64,000 nt of DNA from positions 355,369-419,368 of the forward strand of contig NW_022985192.1 of the NCBI RefSeq assembly GCF_010093535.1. The letters run 5' to 3'. This document shows positions 48,918-60,000 of the stretch, piece by piece (the first letter of the stretch is position 1; each line of letters begins with the position of its first letter). The position numbers and the translations under genes are program-made. A model generated the notes under the pieces. The model was not told the origin of the DNA. It did not search any database and saw only the letters and a list, made by a program, of their open reading frames with translations. The stretch comes from Lindgomyces ingoldianus (Eukaryota; Ascomycota; Dothideomycetes; Pleosporales; Lindgomycetaceae).

Positions 48918-51018
48918 TTTGAGTCGCAGGATAGAGGAACAGCCTGCCGGATAGTTGTAGTTGCTTTGTCGTGGCGCCAGCGGAAGCCCCCAAGCTGATT
49001 TTAAGCCGGCGGAAGGGTTTAGAGGTGGGTTGTGGGTTGTGGGAGAGGGAGGGAGGGGGTTTGTTGCCTGGGTGAGGTGCAAAGTTGATGGTGGGGCAGA
49101 CGTCCGACGGCGACGAGCTGCTGGGGGTGAATTACCGGGGCGTGGCGCAAGCCGAGCCTTGAAAAGCGGTGAATTCAAAGCGAGGCTACAAAGCCAGCTT
49201 GCTCGCCGGGTGAAGCTTGTGGAAGTGACCAAGTCGAGAAGCACGGGAGAGCGTTGATGGAAGCCGGTCGCAAACGCGTAGAGTGGCCGAGGCGCTAGGC
49301 TGAATCTGGGCGCACGTTCTTCATCTTCTACTGTGCCGCGGGACTGCTAAACATCCTTCTGTAGCTCGTTGTTGTCGAAACTACTACTAGTTAGAGTGCA
49401 ATACATGATTTTTATGAATTCCATATCGCCCCAACAATGAGTCCCTAGCTGCAGAGAGCCTTTGAGGTATATACGGTGCAGACATGATTTGTCGAGATGC
49501 GTTTTGAAGTGTCTTTGTTGAGCCTCACTCCAATTATTAAGCCCCTGCTGGTGCATCTGCAGAATGTACTGTACTAAGGTTACTGAGAGCCACATATCGC
49601 CTACGCCTTAAAGTATGAGGAAGGTTAGATAGACCTCAAGAACTAGCAGTGGCTTCTCAATTGGCCTCCGTACCTTATCAATGTGATCTGATTCCAGGGC
49701 TCTCCGTACGAACCTGCAAAGCTAAGTATCGGTACTAAACACTTCATGGGAAAATATTTACCCCTTAGCAGTCACTCTTTCAATTGATTTTCGAAGAAAT
49801 ATCAACCTACAACCTAAGCCATGAAGCCCAACTGATAAGCGGCTGAGAACTGAAATCTGAAGTTTGAGGTTGAGGTTTATCACGCGAGTACGTGAAGTGC
49901 ATGGTCTCGCACTTACTTTTCGGTGCCTAGATGGAAAACCTGGAATTTGAAAGATGCCGAGATGGGGCAAACCAGAGACCATCGACGCAAGGACTGCGTT
50001 TGCTGCGAAATAGCAATGCGCAGTTAGATAGTGTAGATATAGCAGCATCTAACGTTGGAACGAGATCGAGCGTTGTACTGGAAACCTGGGTATAGCCATG
50101 GTGACCTTTCTCGTAGAACACGACAGAGTAGACAAATCCTCTTTCGTCTTAATACCCTCCAAAACTGTATTAGTACCCGCATTCTATTGGTTAACTCTCA
50201 TCACGATACCAAAGAGAATTAGGCAGACTAAGGAATGAGAGGAGCGTCCAGGTCAACTGACACAAGGCAAAGCAAGGAAGGCCGCTCTTGCAGAAGCCAT
50301 TATGCAAGCAATTCGACTGGAGCACCTTGGAAGGGGCCTTAGTCCTGGTTGGGAGCAGTCGATCCCAAGAAATCTGAGCTTGCATGCATGACGGGGAAGG
50401 GTGTCAGTCCAGCCCAGTTCAGTCTCCCGTCACGTCACGCTCTCGTGAATGAGGGCAGATTCTCAGAGATTTGATGAGCATAATGTTGATGTGGACGGGT
50501 GAACGCGGTTGATGCGGCAGTGGATGCATTTCACGACGAATTCCCAATTGGCCTTTGTCCGCCTTTCTTCTTGTAGGGGGTATCCTGATACCCAAGCAAG
50601 TAAGACCAGGCTGTCAAGCCGTAAGTGAAAAGATTTTGGTTCAGGTCACGCCGCTCATCGCGTGTCGTGAGGGAAGCGTGGAAGGGTGGCGCAAAATGCG
50701 GAACAGAGTCTAGCCTTGGCGTGGCCGACTGCAAGTGTGGAATCAATGACGAGGTTTCCTAGCCGAGCCGAGTTTGTTCAATCACCACTCAACAACAAAG
50801 ACATACATTAGCATCGACAAATCCGCTGCTTGCCCTCTTTTCCGCTGTATTTCTGCTGTATGTCTGCATCTCACACGACCACCGTACCTTTCTCCCGGCT
50901 GTCCCCCACACTTCTTCGAGCACGCTCCTGAACCAGTCCCTGGAGCGTTGACCCCCGCCATCCCACATCCACTCCCTTCTTAAGACTTCCCAACGCCAGC
51001 CAACTTTTCGATTCAGCC
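48918..51018. other. 2.1-kb region between divergent CRM1 and YPI1
   Basis: Both promoters lie here. Short frames on either strand show no family resemblance. Sequence near 49282-49310 (gtggccgaggcgctaggc) looks like the D-arm of a leucine or serine tRNA, but no matching acceptor stem or T-arm follows. A pyrimidine-rich leader precedes YPI1 (about 50870-51010). Confidence 0.45.
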
Positions 51019-51562
51019 ATGACCAACTCGAACTCCATGGCTACCCAAACTGCCATGAGCACGCCTACTACCAGGACCATCCAGAGCCGTCCACAGCCCG
51101 TCCTTCGTCTCTCCGGGCCTTCGGGAACCCTTCGCCTGCGGGCTGAGCCTGCCGAAGAGCGTCATATCCAATGGGCAGAAGACGTCATCGACAACGAAGG
51201 AATGGGGAAGAAATCCTCAAAGGGTATGTCGAAACAACCCTTCACCAATAAGCCTCTCCTGACATCATCTAGTGTGCTGCATCTACCACAAGCCGCGTGT
51301 TGTAGGTGAATCATCCGACGATTCTTCCTCCGACTCGTCCTCAGACTCGGATTCCGACAGCGAGCCCGACAATAGCATGGCACGTCCCGTCGGTGGCCGC
51401 CGTGGCGGAAATCCCCGCGGCCGACGTCCTCATCAACACGATCATGACGACAACCCTGATGACGAGCCTGGCGAGGGGCCGTCTGAGAAGCCACAACAGC
51501 GGAGGCGACCACGGCGCAGGCCTAGCCCCAATGCTTACGAGAAGATGCCGACACGAAAGTAG
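51019..51562 (+). CDS. YPI1: Type 1 phosphatase regulator Ypi1 (inhibitor-3 family)
   Basis: Two exons, 51019-51223 and 51273-51562, encode 164 residues. The conserved core [20 protein letters not shown] then VCCIYHKPR is the signature of Ypi1/inhibitor-3, including the Val/Ile-x-Trp docking element for the PP1 catalytic subunit (Glc7). An acidic serine run ([20 protein letters not shown]) and a His/Arg/Pro-rich C-terminus complete this intrinsically disordered protein. The 49-nt intron splits codon G|TG immediately before CCIYHKPR. Ypi1 acts with PP1 in the nucleus and is needed for mitotic PP1 functions that oppose Aurora kinase. The ATG at 51019 has good context (agccATGa). An alternative start at the second Met (residue 7) cannot be excluded. 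Neighbours are the kinetochore gene DAD2 and shugoshin. Confidence 0.94.
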
Positions 51563-52190
51563 CAAGCCAGTCCATGAGGTATTGCATGGCGATTTCACGA
51601 GGGTACGATAGCGTTTCTATCTGCAAAATCATATCTCAAGCGAGGAGTTTGGGAGTTCATCACCGCTTTCACACAACATGACCTATACACTGCATTGTCG
51701 CTAGCATAGCGCATTGCGGACTGAGACGTCCCTCTTCACATGAAGACTGTATTTGGTGCCAGAGCATAGACGCATCATAGCATTGGACAACTTGAAATGG
51801 TTCTATAGGCGTGGCATAGGTTTCAATCACATCATACGTTAAAACTATAGATTGGGGAGAGAGTCTCTCCCCAGAACCAGCTATCACTGCTGCACTCGTC
51901 TAAACCTTCTTTTCCTGCGCTTGCATGTGACATTTCCCAGGGTGATCCTGATACGTAGCCTGTGTAAAATTTTCCTCCTGCAGAATCCTATCGCTGGGGA
52001 TAATTTGGCGCAAACGCATATCACCGCGGCATCTGGACCGTTCCCGATGCAGGTCTGCATGAGCACGGCCATCGCGTGCTCGAATCGGACCAGAGGTACA
52101 TTGAACCAATGCCTTTCGTAGTCTTATCGCTCCAGGCTTCCCCGAAAAGGAATACTTCATTCGCGTGTTTTCAGAGCTGCAATGCACCCC
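51563..52190. other. Intergenic region between convergent YPI1 and DAD2
   Basis: It contains the 3' untranslated regions of two converging genes. Minus-strand frames (51884-52072, 51900-52187) lie just past the DAD2 stop and are not in its frame. No gene is recognised. Confidence 0.5.
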
Positions 52191-52779
52191 TCACTCTGCC
52201 ACGCTTCCCGATGTCGATTGGGGTATCAACGCGGGGACATGCTGGGTGGGAATACGGACAAGAGTTTGGGGAAGCGGCGGTTCGTTCTCAGGTTTCTTCT
52301 CTGCATCTTCTTCTTCTTTCGGCTTGGGCAATTTAGCTTCAACAAATCAGTCCAGCTCCTCGCACAGATATCACCCGTATATCGAGCGACGAGAAGACTT
52401 ACCGGACGCCATATTGATGGCGCGAAGCACATTGTGCCAATTCGACAGAACTGCTGCAACCGCTGGACGCGAACACGTCAACGCCGAATCCGCGATGCCA
52501 CATGGTGCCTGCCTCTCGGAGCCCAACGAGGGAGCTTCGGGAGCAAATTCACTCACCTTCTGTTCCGTCAGACAGTGTACTCAACTTGTCAGCCAGCATT
52601 TGCATCTGGTCTGCGAGTCCTGCGCTGAGAGCTTGCAGTTCTTTAAGGCTCGCGAGCTCGGCTTTCTTCTCAGCAATGCGGGCGACGAGGACTGGGGACT
52701 GGCCGGAGGGTTGCGAGCCGCCGAGGGAAGACGAAGGGTTGCGCAGATGGGCCGGGAGCGGACGACCGGAGTAGGACAT
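52191..52779 (-). CDS. DAD2: DASH complex subunit Dad2
   Basis: Three exons, 52779-52557, 52462-52403 and 52336-52191, encode 142 residues. The core is PVLVARIAEKKAELASLKEL (start of the coiled coil), LADQMQMLADKLSTLSDGTEAV and VLSNWHNVLRAINMAS, followed by a Lys/Glu-rich linker and PLPQTLVRIPTQHVPAL. These blocks are diagnostic of Dad2. The DASH/Dam1 complex forms rings on spindle microtubules and couples kinetochores to plus ends. Exon 2 is only 60 nt and carries the invariant NWHNVLRAINMA segment. Phases agree (223, 60 and 146 nt). The ATG at 52779 is chosen because the protein then begins with a short Ser/Pro-rich leader as in relatives; an upstream in-frame ATG at 52878 would fall in the shared promoter. 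Divergent from shugoshin. Confidence 0.94.
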
Positions 52780-53059
52780 GTCGGATAGACGTAGAACTAG
52801 AAAACTTATTTTGCGACGAGATGCTGTTGACGATGGCAGCGATGGCGCACTACGCGACCTCGGGACCCACCAAGTCACATGTTCGGGCTCCTAGCGCGAT
52901 GCACAGACTCGGGGTATTTGTTTACACGGCAACACAACTTTCCCAAGCGCAACAGAGCGAATAGCGGCAGCGACGAACCACAAATGACCCAATTCTCCAC
53001 ACCACGAACAAGCGTTCTTCGACACACTATATTTACCTTTGCATACCTACGCTGCGCCT
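52780..53059. promoter_or_regulatory. 280-bp bidirectional promoter of DAD2 and shugoshin
   Basis: The two start codons are 280 bp apart and face away from each other. The segment contains a TGTTTAC (GTAAACA) forkhead-type heptamer at 52919-52925, near the middle, and an ACGCGA hexamer at 52852-52857 close to the MluI cell-cycle box core. Both genes act at kinetochores or centromeres in mitosis, so shared periodic expression is plausible. Motif matches this short are suggestive only. Confidence 0.55.
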
Positions 53060-55512
53060 ATGGCGCGCCTGAACGAGCCGCCTGTTGCGCCTGGGCCGTC
53101 GGCAGAGACTGTTGATGCTGGTAAGGCTTCCGCCGGAGCGCCGAGTATGCAGCCTATCTAGCGTGACTGACACCCGCCTCACAGTAAAACGAAGATTTCT
53201 GCGGCAGAATCGCGACCTTGCAAAGTATGTTGACCACACTTCAGATGTGTAGTTTCGAGTTTGTGGCTGACGGTGTGGGACAGGACAAACTCGCAACAAT
53301 CCATCCGCATCCGCAACCTCGAGACGGAAGGCTCGCGCCTCCTCGCCGAAAACCTTTCACTGCGGGAACAAGTTCTGCAGCTGCAGAATGCACTCGAATC
53401 ACAGTCGAACCGCCCTTCGTTCGAGAATATCGATTCCGTCAAGGACAAACTCGAGGCCAAGATTCAAGAGCTGGGAAGCTTGGTTGCTGAGCTGGGACAA
53501 ATCCAGAAGGCAAACACTGGACCACGATGCAAGAGCCAGACTGCCGCCACCAGGCGAAGTCCGGATGAGAGGCAGTGGAGGAGTGGGCTTGGCTTACAGG
53601 AGGTCGAGAACAGCATGCTGCCTACCATTACGGAAGGCAAATACTACCCGAGGAGGACGATGAAGTATGCATCTCGGCAAGTGTCTAGAAAGGCACGAGT
53701 GATATCTGGATATGACGCTAACAAAGGCAGCACGGACGAACTTCGAGAAATTCTGGAGGATCCGGATAGCCACTCACCTGACTTGGGCCCTCCACCTGTC
53801 TCCCGATTCGAAGACGAAGGGTCAATTGCATTCAATCCTAGCCCCACCCTCGAAGAGACTCCAGCAGAGCCTGCTGAGGAATTGGAGCCTGCTTTGTCTA
53901 GCAATCTTGAAACCCGGAAGAAACGGCGAGAGAGCAACCCAAAGATTAGCATTCGACGCGTGTCCGTCTTCCAATCCCCACCTGAGAACTCGGAAGAAGG
54001 AACCAACAAGGCTGTGAGAGCTGGTGCCAAGCGTAAATTGAGTGTTCGAGAGGATGAAGAGAAACCGAATGCTGCGGGGGATTCTCAGGCAGAGGCCTTC
54101 CGATTTAGTCGCAGGAATACTCCTGGTACTATTGGTGACAACGCATTGATTCGGAATACTCGCTCGCAGTCTCCCGAGCGTCTAGTCCTTGGAAGCAGTA
54201 CGTGTAATCAATTTCTTCTTCACATCATCATGGCTTACATCCCCTAGAACCCGTGAATACCGATCCTGTCCTCTCTCCAAAGAAGCAGCGGTCCGGCCTT
54301 GACAAGCCCGACAAGAAAGCGCTACCTAATGCCAGGTCCACTCGCGGTCGGCTCACAATAACCCGAAATCATCTCCCACCAGCACTTCCATTACTTCAAG
54401 TTCCCCCTGAACCAATCCCGACCACCGAAATCCACCTAGACTCTCTCCCTCCCAAAACCCCTGCTGCAGAGGATATATTCTCCCCACCATCGGCCGAGCC
54501 TTCGACCACGAGGCCAGAATCGAAAGATACGCCCCCTCCTGGAGATCTCACATCAGGCGATCAAAATGGGCTAGGAGGACGACCATCACGAAGAGCCCGA
54601 GCACAAGTCAGCTACAAGGAGCCCAGTTTGAATACTAAGATGAGGCGTCCGGGCAAAGAGCTTGTAGATGCAGTCTATCTGCACCATGGAGGGAGGTCTA
54701 GTACGGAGCCGGCTTCTTCAACATCGGCAGTCAAACATGAATCCGGCGAAGGCCCCGAGTCGTGGAAAGCTCTGACATCCGCAAATGGACGAGGTAGGGA
54801 TGATGAGGGCGAAGTAGGAAGCCCACTGCGAGAAAAGCTGGGTAGGAGGGAGGGAGGCCAGGGCATGGAAACTGGAGACTTTCCTGAGCAGCCACGGTTG
54901 AATTCTTCGGCCGCCTCGAATGCGATATCCGCCCTCATTGCCGGATCCGGGGCTTCCAGAAGGAAATCCCAAGCTCCCTCGACGGCTCAAATTGTGTCCA
55001 ATTTTACTAATGTCCCAGTTGAACCGGTAGTGAGGTCCCTTCCATCCGCAATGAAACAAACAAACCCTGTTAAGGAGGACAAAGACGATCTCGCCATCTT
55101 CGATTTCAAAGACTCCTCTCCCAGCGACCCACCAGCAAACACACGACCGAGAATCGACCTAGCGAAGCCGGCGAGAAGTGCTAGAAGGCATAGCTCAGTC
55201 CCCACATCCTCCACGCCCGAGGAGCGAAAAGCTGAGATTAGAGGAAAAGCCAGCGCCGGATCTTTACCCTCTCTGCACACTAGGGCAGGTAGCGGATCAG
55301 GTACGCGTAGCGTCAGTTTCTCGGGTCCGGGCCCATCGAATACTGCTACGAATACTGCCAGGTTCGCGACCAGGGAGAAGAAAACTGCCGTTTTGCCAAC
55401 AAGCGAGAGCAATCTTGATTTGAAAGTGACGGTGGGAGAGTCTGGTGTCGGTAATACAGGCAGTTTGAGGGCCGAGAGGGCGGCTAGTAGGAGGAAGAGT
55501 ATGATGTTGTGA
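53060..55512 (+). CDS. SGO1: Shugoshin (centromeric cohesin protector)
   Basis: Four exons, 53060-53120, 53185-53224, 53284-54197 and 54248-55512, encode 759 residues. Two small 5' exons restore the family N-terminus: VKRRFLRQNRDLAKTNSQQS followed by RIRNLETEGSRLLAENLSLR, a coiled coil that in relatives dimerises and recruits PP2A-B56. A long, mostly disordered Ser/Pro/Glu-rich middle follows. The C-terminal basic shugoshin motif (RRARAQVSYKEPSLNTKMRR, about residues 454-473) binds phosphorylated histone H2A at centromeres. The exon 3/4 junction restores KPVNTDPVLSPKKQR, a block common in ascomycete homologues. Shugoshin protects centromeric cohesin and promotes biorientation. The start at 53060 follows from the N-terminal coiled-coil frame. 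An additional Ser/Arg-rich tail ends in RRKSMML. Confidence 0.93.
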
Positions 55513-55977
55513 CTGTTGTGATCGATATGCAAGATTTTGCTGTCTTTACTAGATGATTGAAATGTTTATGTGGGTGTCGACCTTCTGGTATTCTTTGGGA
55601 GCGGGTGGTGTGGCGTTTATATGGGGGAGGGAGTTGAGTCTTGTTTCATTGCGGGGCGTCTTGGAGATTTACGGTTCTTAGATCAGATCAGATCAGATCG
55701 GGCTAGGCGTAGGACTGCTCTTCCTGTCCATAGATCTTGATGGACAGGGCTGAGTTTAGTGGTGAGATGCGATGATTGTCAATTGTAGTTGTGGGGTATC
55801 TTGACTCCGTCCGTTCAAAACGAACATCCTATCCTATCCTTACCAACCAACTCCTTTCGCCATCTCTCCAATGCAACCTATGCCCATACCCTTAATTCCT
55901 GCCTGACTATCAACCTAACCCCATACCCGTACCCAAGCCCAACCAATCCATAAACTCACAATCTGTAGCTCCCAAAA
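55513..55977. other. Intergenic region between convergent SGO1 and a membrane-protein gene
   Basis: The 3' flanks of converging genes. A short tandem GATCA run (about 55680-55700) is present. Nothing else is recognised. Confidence 0.5.
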
Positions 55978-56687
55978 TCAAGCGCCTTTATACCTGTACC
56001 TCAGCCTCTCCAACTCCCCCAAATCAAGCTCTCTCAACTCTCTCCTTGCCCACAAAACGACACTCAATATAAAACCCGGCACATATCCCCCTCCTATCGT
56101 CATCCCGTCACTCCAGGTCCTACCATGGCACATCTCATATACTGCGAGCAACAAGCAAGTTGCGCCGGTGACTGGGATGAGGAATTTACGCACCAGGGCT
56201 GCTTGATCTGCAGATAGATAAGGGAGGTCCGACGGCTCGGTCAAGTCGAGGAAGGCTTTGTGGCCTGCGGAGTTGCGGGATATGGATTTGCCTTTTCCGA
56301 GGGTGGAGCTGGATGGTGCGAGCGTAGGATCGGGATTCGCGGCTGCGGAGACGGGAGGTAAGGGGAGGAAATAGAGGATGTATGCTGTCGCTAGAAGACA
56401 TAGTACGGAAGCTAGGCTAGACATGCAAGTTTCGAGACTAAATAGCCGTGGGATGTAAAGAAGGATTGGGGAGAGCGGGAGCGCGAGAAGGATGCGGGTG
56501 TAGAGGGTTGTAGTACGCGTGTCATAGGTGGAGAGGGTAGATATTAGGGTTTCTTGATCTATGGAGGAGTTAAGAGTAGTGGAGAGAAGGGAAGGGAGAA
56601 GTTACCTTGTTCATCAAGGCCTTCGACAGGATCATCAGAGTCGTCCGCAGGGTAGCGGAAGGTTTGACGGAGACGTGTGGATGTCAT
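55978..56687 (-). CDS. Uncharacterised fungal membrane protein, 220 aa
   Basis: Two exons, 56687-56606 and 56558-55978, encode 220 residues. I do not recognise a named family. The N-terminus is cytosolic-looking (MTSTRLRQTFRYPADDSDDP, acidic). Two adjacent hydrophobic segments follow (LYTRILLALPLSPILLYIPRLF and SLASVLCLLATAYILYFLPLPPV), then a polar Ser-rich loop. A third segment (FLIPVTGATCLLLAVYEMCHG) and a fourth (GYVPGFILSVVLWARREL) precede a charged end (RYRYKGA). The intron is 47 nt with canonical ends and the phases agree (82 and 581 nt). The first exon is supported by its good splice join (EGLDEQ|DQETLIS). An organellar or ER location is possible but unsupported. Confidence 0.75.
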
Positions 56688-57093
56688 AGTGGGTTTCTGT
56701 GAAGTACTCTCTTCTTCTCTGGCCGTGATGGAGGTTTAAGCTAGGAAGCAGAAGTGGTTGGAGAGTTGTGAATAAGTGATAGTGGTGGGTTTCTTTGGAG
56801 GCTGCAGCACTTGGAGATCCGCGCCACTTGCGATGACGCTGTTCTCGATGGATCACGAATCCTTGTGGCTTGGATGAAAATTACCCGATAAGGTAGGAGA
56901 TAACAACATCTATAGATCACCTATGGTTTCCGCGCTCTACCGTCGTTGCCAAAATTTGATTAGGATTCTAACAACCTACGATTGCGTTAACCTATCTCCG
57001 CAGTATCCATCCGGTTAGCACCCCCCTGGCATATCTAGGTCTATATTACAAGATATAGCTAAATGATCAACTATTCTCCATCCCAACAGGTAG
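56688..57093. other. Intergenic region upstream of the membrane-protein gene
   Basis: About 400 bp holding the promoter of the 220-aa protein gene and the 3' flank of the sugar transporter. It is A+T-rich and no other feature is seen. Confidence 0.5.
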
Positions 57094-58901
57094 TCAGGCA
57101 TCCAACTTTGTCTCGACCGCCCTGACCTCCTGACTGTTCAGATCCGACTTCGTCACATCAGCGTCGAACAACGCCCTATCAAGTTTCTGTCTCTCTTCCT
57201 CCGTGGCATCATTCACGTGCACCGCAACCTCGTCGCCGAATTTCTTCGCAATTTCTTCTAGACTTAGCCGAGCGGTTTCCGGCCAGAAGAAATACACCAC
57301 TAGATTTGAATTAACCCCTTTGTGTTTCTCCGTAGGGCAGAAAGAAGAGGGGAGTTGGCTTACTTGGAATGTACACCATACACCATACAATAATAACAAG
57401 GTAGTACTTCCACTCAATCTTAGCAAATCCAATAGGAGCCGTCTGTAGCAGAATTATAGTCGCAGCAAACTGACCAAACAGCGAGAATCCCATTCCAATT
57501 GGTCTAATCTCCGTTGGGAAGATTTCGGAGACGTATAAGTACATCGTGGTGTCGCAGAAGGTTCCCTGGAATGTGAGGTAGAGGAAGATGAAGAAGATCC
57601 CCATGCCATTGCCAGCACGGTTTGTCGTCCCAGCGAACTCAGCAGTCATAGCCGCAATGAGAGAGGTAGTGAGGAGACATCCACCTAGCCCGAACATGTA
57701 CATTCCGCGCCGGGAGTTGATCTTGTCGTGAAGCCAGGCACCGCCTGGGTTGTATATCAGGCCGGCTGTGGTGAGCCATAGAGCGCTCAATAGCAGGGGC
57801 ATATGTCCGGTTTCACCAAGGTTAGTGTATAAAATGACGGCATAGTTGTTAATGATAAGAGGTCCAGCGAACTCAGCCCCCCTAGGATCCATCAGCGACA
57901 AGTTGTGAACCGGAATGATCAGACTCACCATTGTGTGAGGAAGTCGACGATCATCCGCTTCCGATAACTCTTCTTCTTCCACACTGCAGTCCAAACTCCG
58001 TATCCTGTTGCTGCGAGCTTCACAGCGTCCAGCTCCAACTGCTTTTTAGTTTGGTAGAATTCCTCCTTCGCTACCAAATCATGCTCATCTCTCAGCGAAT
58101 TTCTAAGCTTCTTTAGCACATCATATGCCTCCTCAACATGCCCTTTCGAAATTAACCATCTTGGCGACCTTGGAAGCCATGGCGATCCAAGGAGGAGAAT
58201 AAGAGGACTAAGAACCTGGAGACACAGCGGAAATCGCCAAGCGAAGGTCTGATTGACTGAGGTGGCAAAGTAACAGCCATATCCAACCCAAGCGGAGAGC
58301 ATGTATCCGAAGACGAGGAAGATGGCATGGTGTCCAACAAGCCAACCTCTGACGAATGGGCTAGACATCTCGGAGAGATACATGGGACAGATGGTGACGA
58401 GGACGCCAATGCCCATGCCCGAGATGAATCTCCCAGCTTGAAACATGCTACTCAATGTCAACACCACCAACTCATAATTTCGACTTCTGGCCAACTTACG
58501 CGAGAGTTGCAGCTCCTCCTTGCAATGCGCCACCAAGGACGGATAACGCAGCTCCAATCTGGATATTCGCTTTCCTTCCACACTTTCCTGCGGACCACAT
58601 GATGAAGAGTGAGCCTACCGCTCCACCAGCACTGAACAGTCCATTAGCAGTTGCGATTGTATGAGTCGTTTTTCCACTGTATCCTGGCTCTCCGTCAACT
58701 GGCAGGCCGAAGTAGCTGTACCATCCTGGCTGCCCGATTGTCGAACCTATGATACTTGCGCAGTATCCGTACGTCTGGAGTTTCATCAGTGCAAATGGTC
58801 TTTTGCTTGTCTTAAAAACTCACAAAGGATCCAAGGGCAACAAACACAGTCACAATCCGATTATATCGACTGGTCTGGGACCTTGATTTTACAGTTCCCA
58901 T
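57094..58901 (-). CDS. MFS sugar transporter
   Basis: Five exons, 58901-58824, 58774-58500, 58447-57929, 57881-57364 and 57299-57094, encode 531 residues, the usual length for fungal sugar porters. Twelve membrane segments are predicted. Family motifs include GKCGRKANIQIGA (a variant of the GRR/K loop after TM2), FQAGRFISGMGIGVLVTICPMYLSEMS (sugar-porter signature with PxYxSE-like sequence), PRSPRWLISKG (PESPRWL), YVSEIFPTEIRP in the second half, and YFFWPETARLSLEEIAKKFGD (the PETK-type motif) after TM12. The codon for W in TQW|GAEFAG is split, and all phases agree. The substrate (hexose, disaccharide or other) cannot be read from the sequence. It is divergent from the putative cyclase, and both could belong to a small catabolic group. 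Confidence 0.9.
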
Positions 58902-60000
58902 GTTCGTCACACCTACTCCCTAGGGAAAAAGAGTAATACAAAGACAGACACGCTTTAATCCGGAACCTAACCCAAACCTTGGGAAATGCGGTGTACCGCA
59001 GAATCTGCAGAAACCCGTGGATTAAGGGGAACGGGATACAAACCAGGCTACGACAAGTAACAGGCAACCAAGCTCATATTTGAGTCGGCAGGAGGTGCGT
59101 CGCCAAAAGGCGTTCCACGACAGATATTGTAACCGGGATTGTCGTCGAACGTTTACTTGCAGGATCCACGATCTTCGGTGTCTACTTGGGTTGCGGGTAC
59201 GGCCCGGTAACGGGGGACTAAATCGTCGGTGGGAAGGATGAAGTCAGTTGCGCAACCCTCTCTTCGACGCCCCCCTCACCTTATCCCTTTCGAGCAGGCT
59301 TGCATTCTCAGGCCAGCCCTTTTTCTGGCAAATGGAGATCACATCTTCCTCATCTTCCTCGGCAGATCGCTCGCCCCTTTCCCTCTCCTCCCACCCCCAC
59401 CTTGCCGCTCAGGTAGCTCGTGCGAGGTATCCAACCCTGTTCGTCAGATTCCCCTCACCTTCTCCACATTTCCCTGAAACAGCATGATCGACATGCGAGT
59501 TATCCCCGCACGCGCAGGCTAATTCCCTGCTCCCGTAACTTTTCGGATGACTGACCCGCTGTCGGTGAAAACTTAATCTGGCGACATGGGATTCACCGCA
59601 TTTCTACCCAGTTTGGATGCTTTGCGGACGAGGATTTGATACGGGAATTGTGGGAGGGTGGCGGAAATAAGTGAGAAGAGGACGGAAGTTTGCCGTGATA
59701 TGTGCGCGCAGTTAGATCATATGGCAGGTGTCAGAAATGATGTGATGGATATGTGAGAGGCTGGCCTTGAAGTTGGAGGGGAAGATGGAGGGTTGCTTTG
59801 ATCTCCAAAACTTAACGAAGCCCTATCGCAAATTGACCCCGGTGATCTCGACCAGTACCTGTTTGTTTGGATCTTAATTTCGAATGTGAATAATCACCGA
59901 GGTTAGTATTTTCAATTCCACAATTGAACTAAAATCCAACCAATTGCTAGGCCGCTTCACCAACATCAGAAAACTTGCCATCTTTTCTCACCCATCCGAC
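58902..60000. promoter_or_regulatory. Divergent promoter region of sugar transporter and putative cyclase
   Basis: 1.1 kb between two outward-facing genes. Near 59200-59215 the sequence acggcccggtaacggggg carries closely spaced CGG/CCG triplets of the sort bound by Zn2Cys6 regulators. An acgaca..tgtcgt inverted repeat lies near 59115-59145. A possible intron (gttagt..ctag, just before 59951) suggests that the cyclase leader, or an upstream exon, is spliced. Confidence 0.35.

Noticed and set aside
49282..49310. tRNA-like D-arm sequence (gtggccgaggcg)
   Set aside because: No anticodon loop, T-arm GTTCGA box or closing acceptor stem could be found downstream.
59944..60000. N-terminal extension of the putative cyclase
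   Set aside because: It begins with TTG inside an intron-like acceptor. The ATG at 60001 is preferred, although a spliced upstream exon remains possible.
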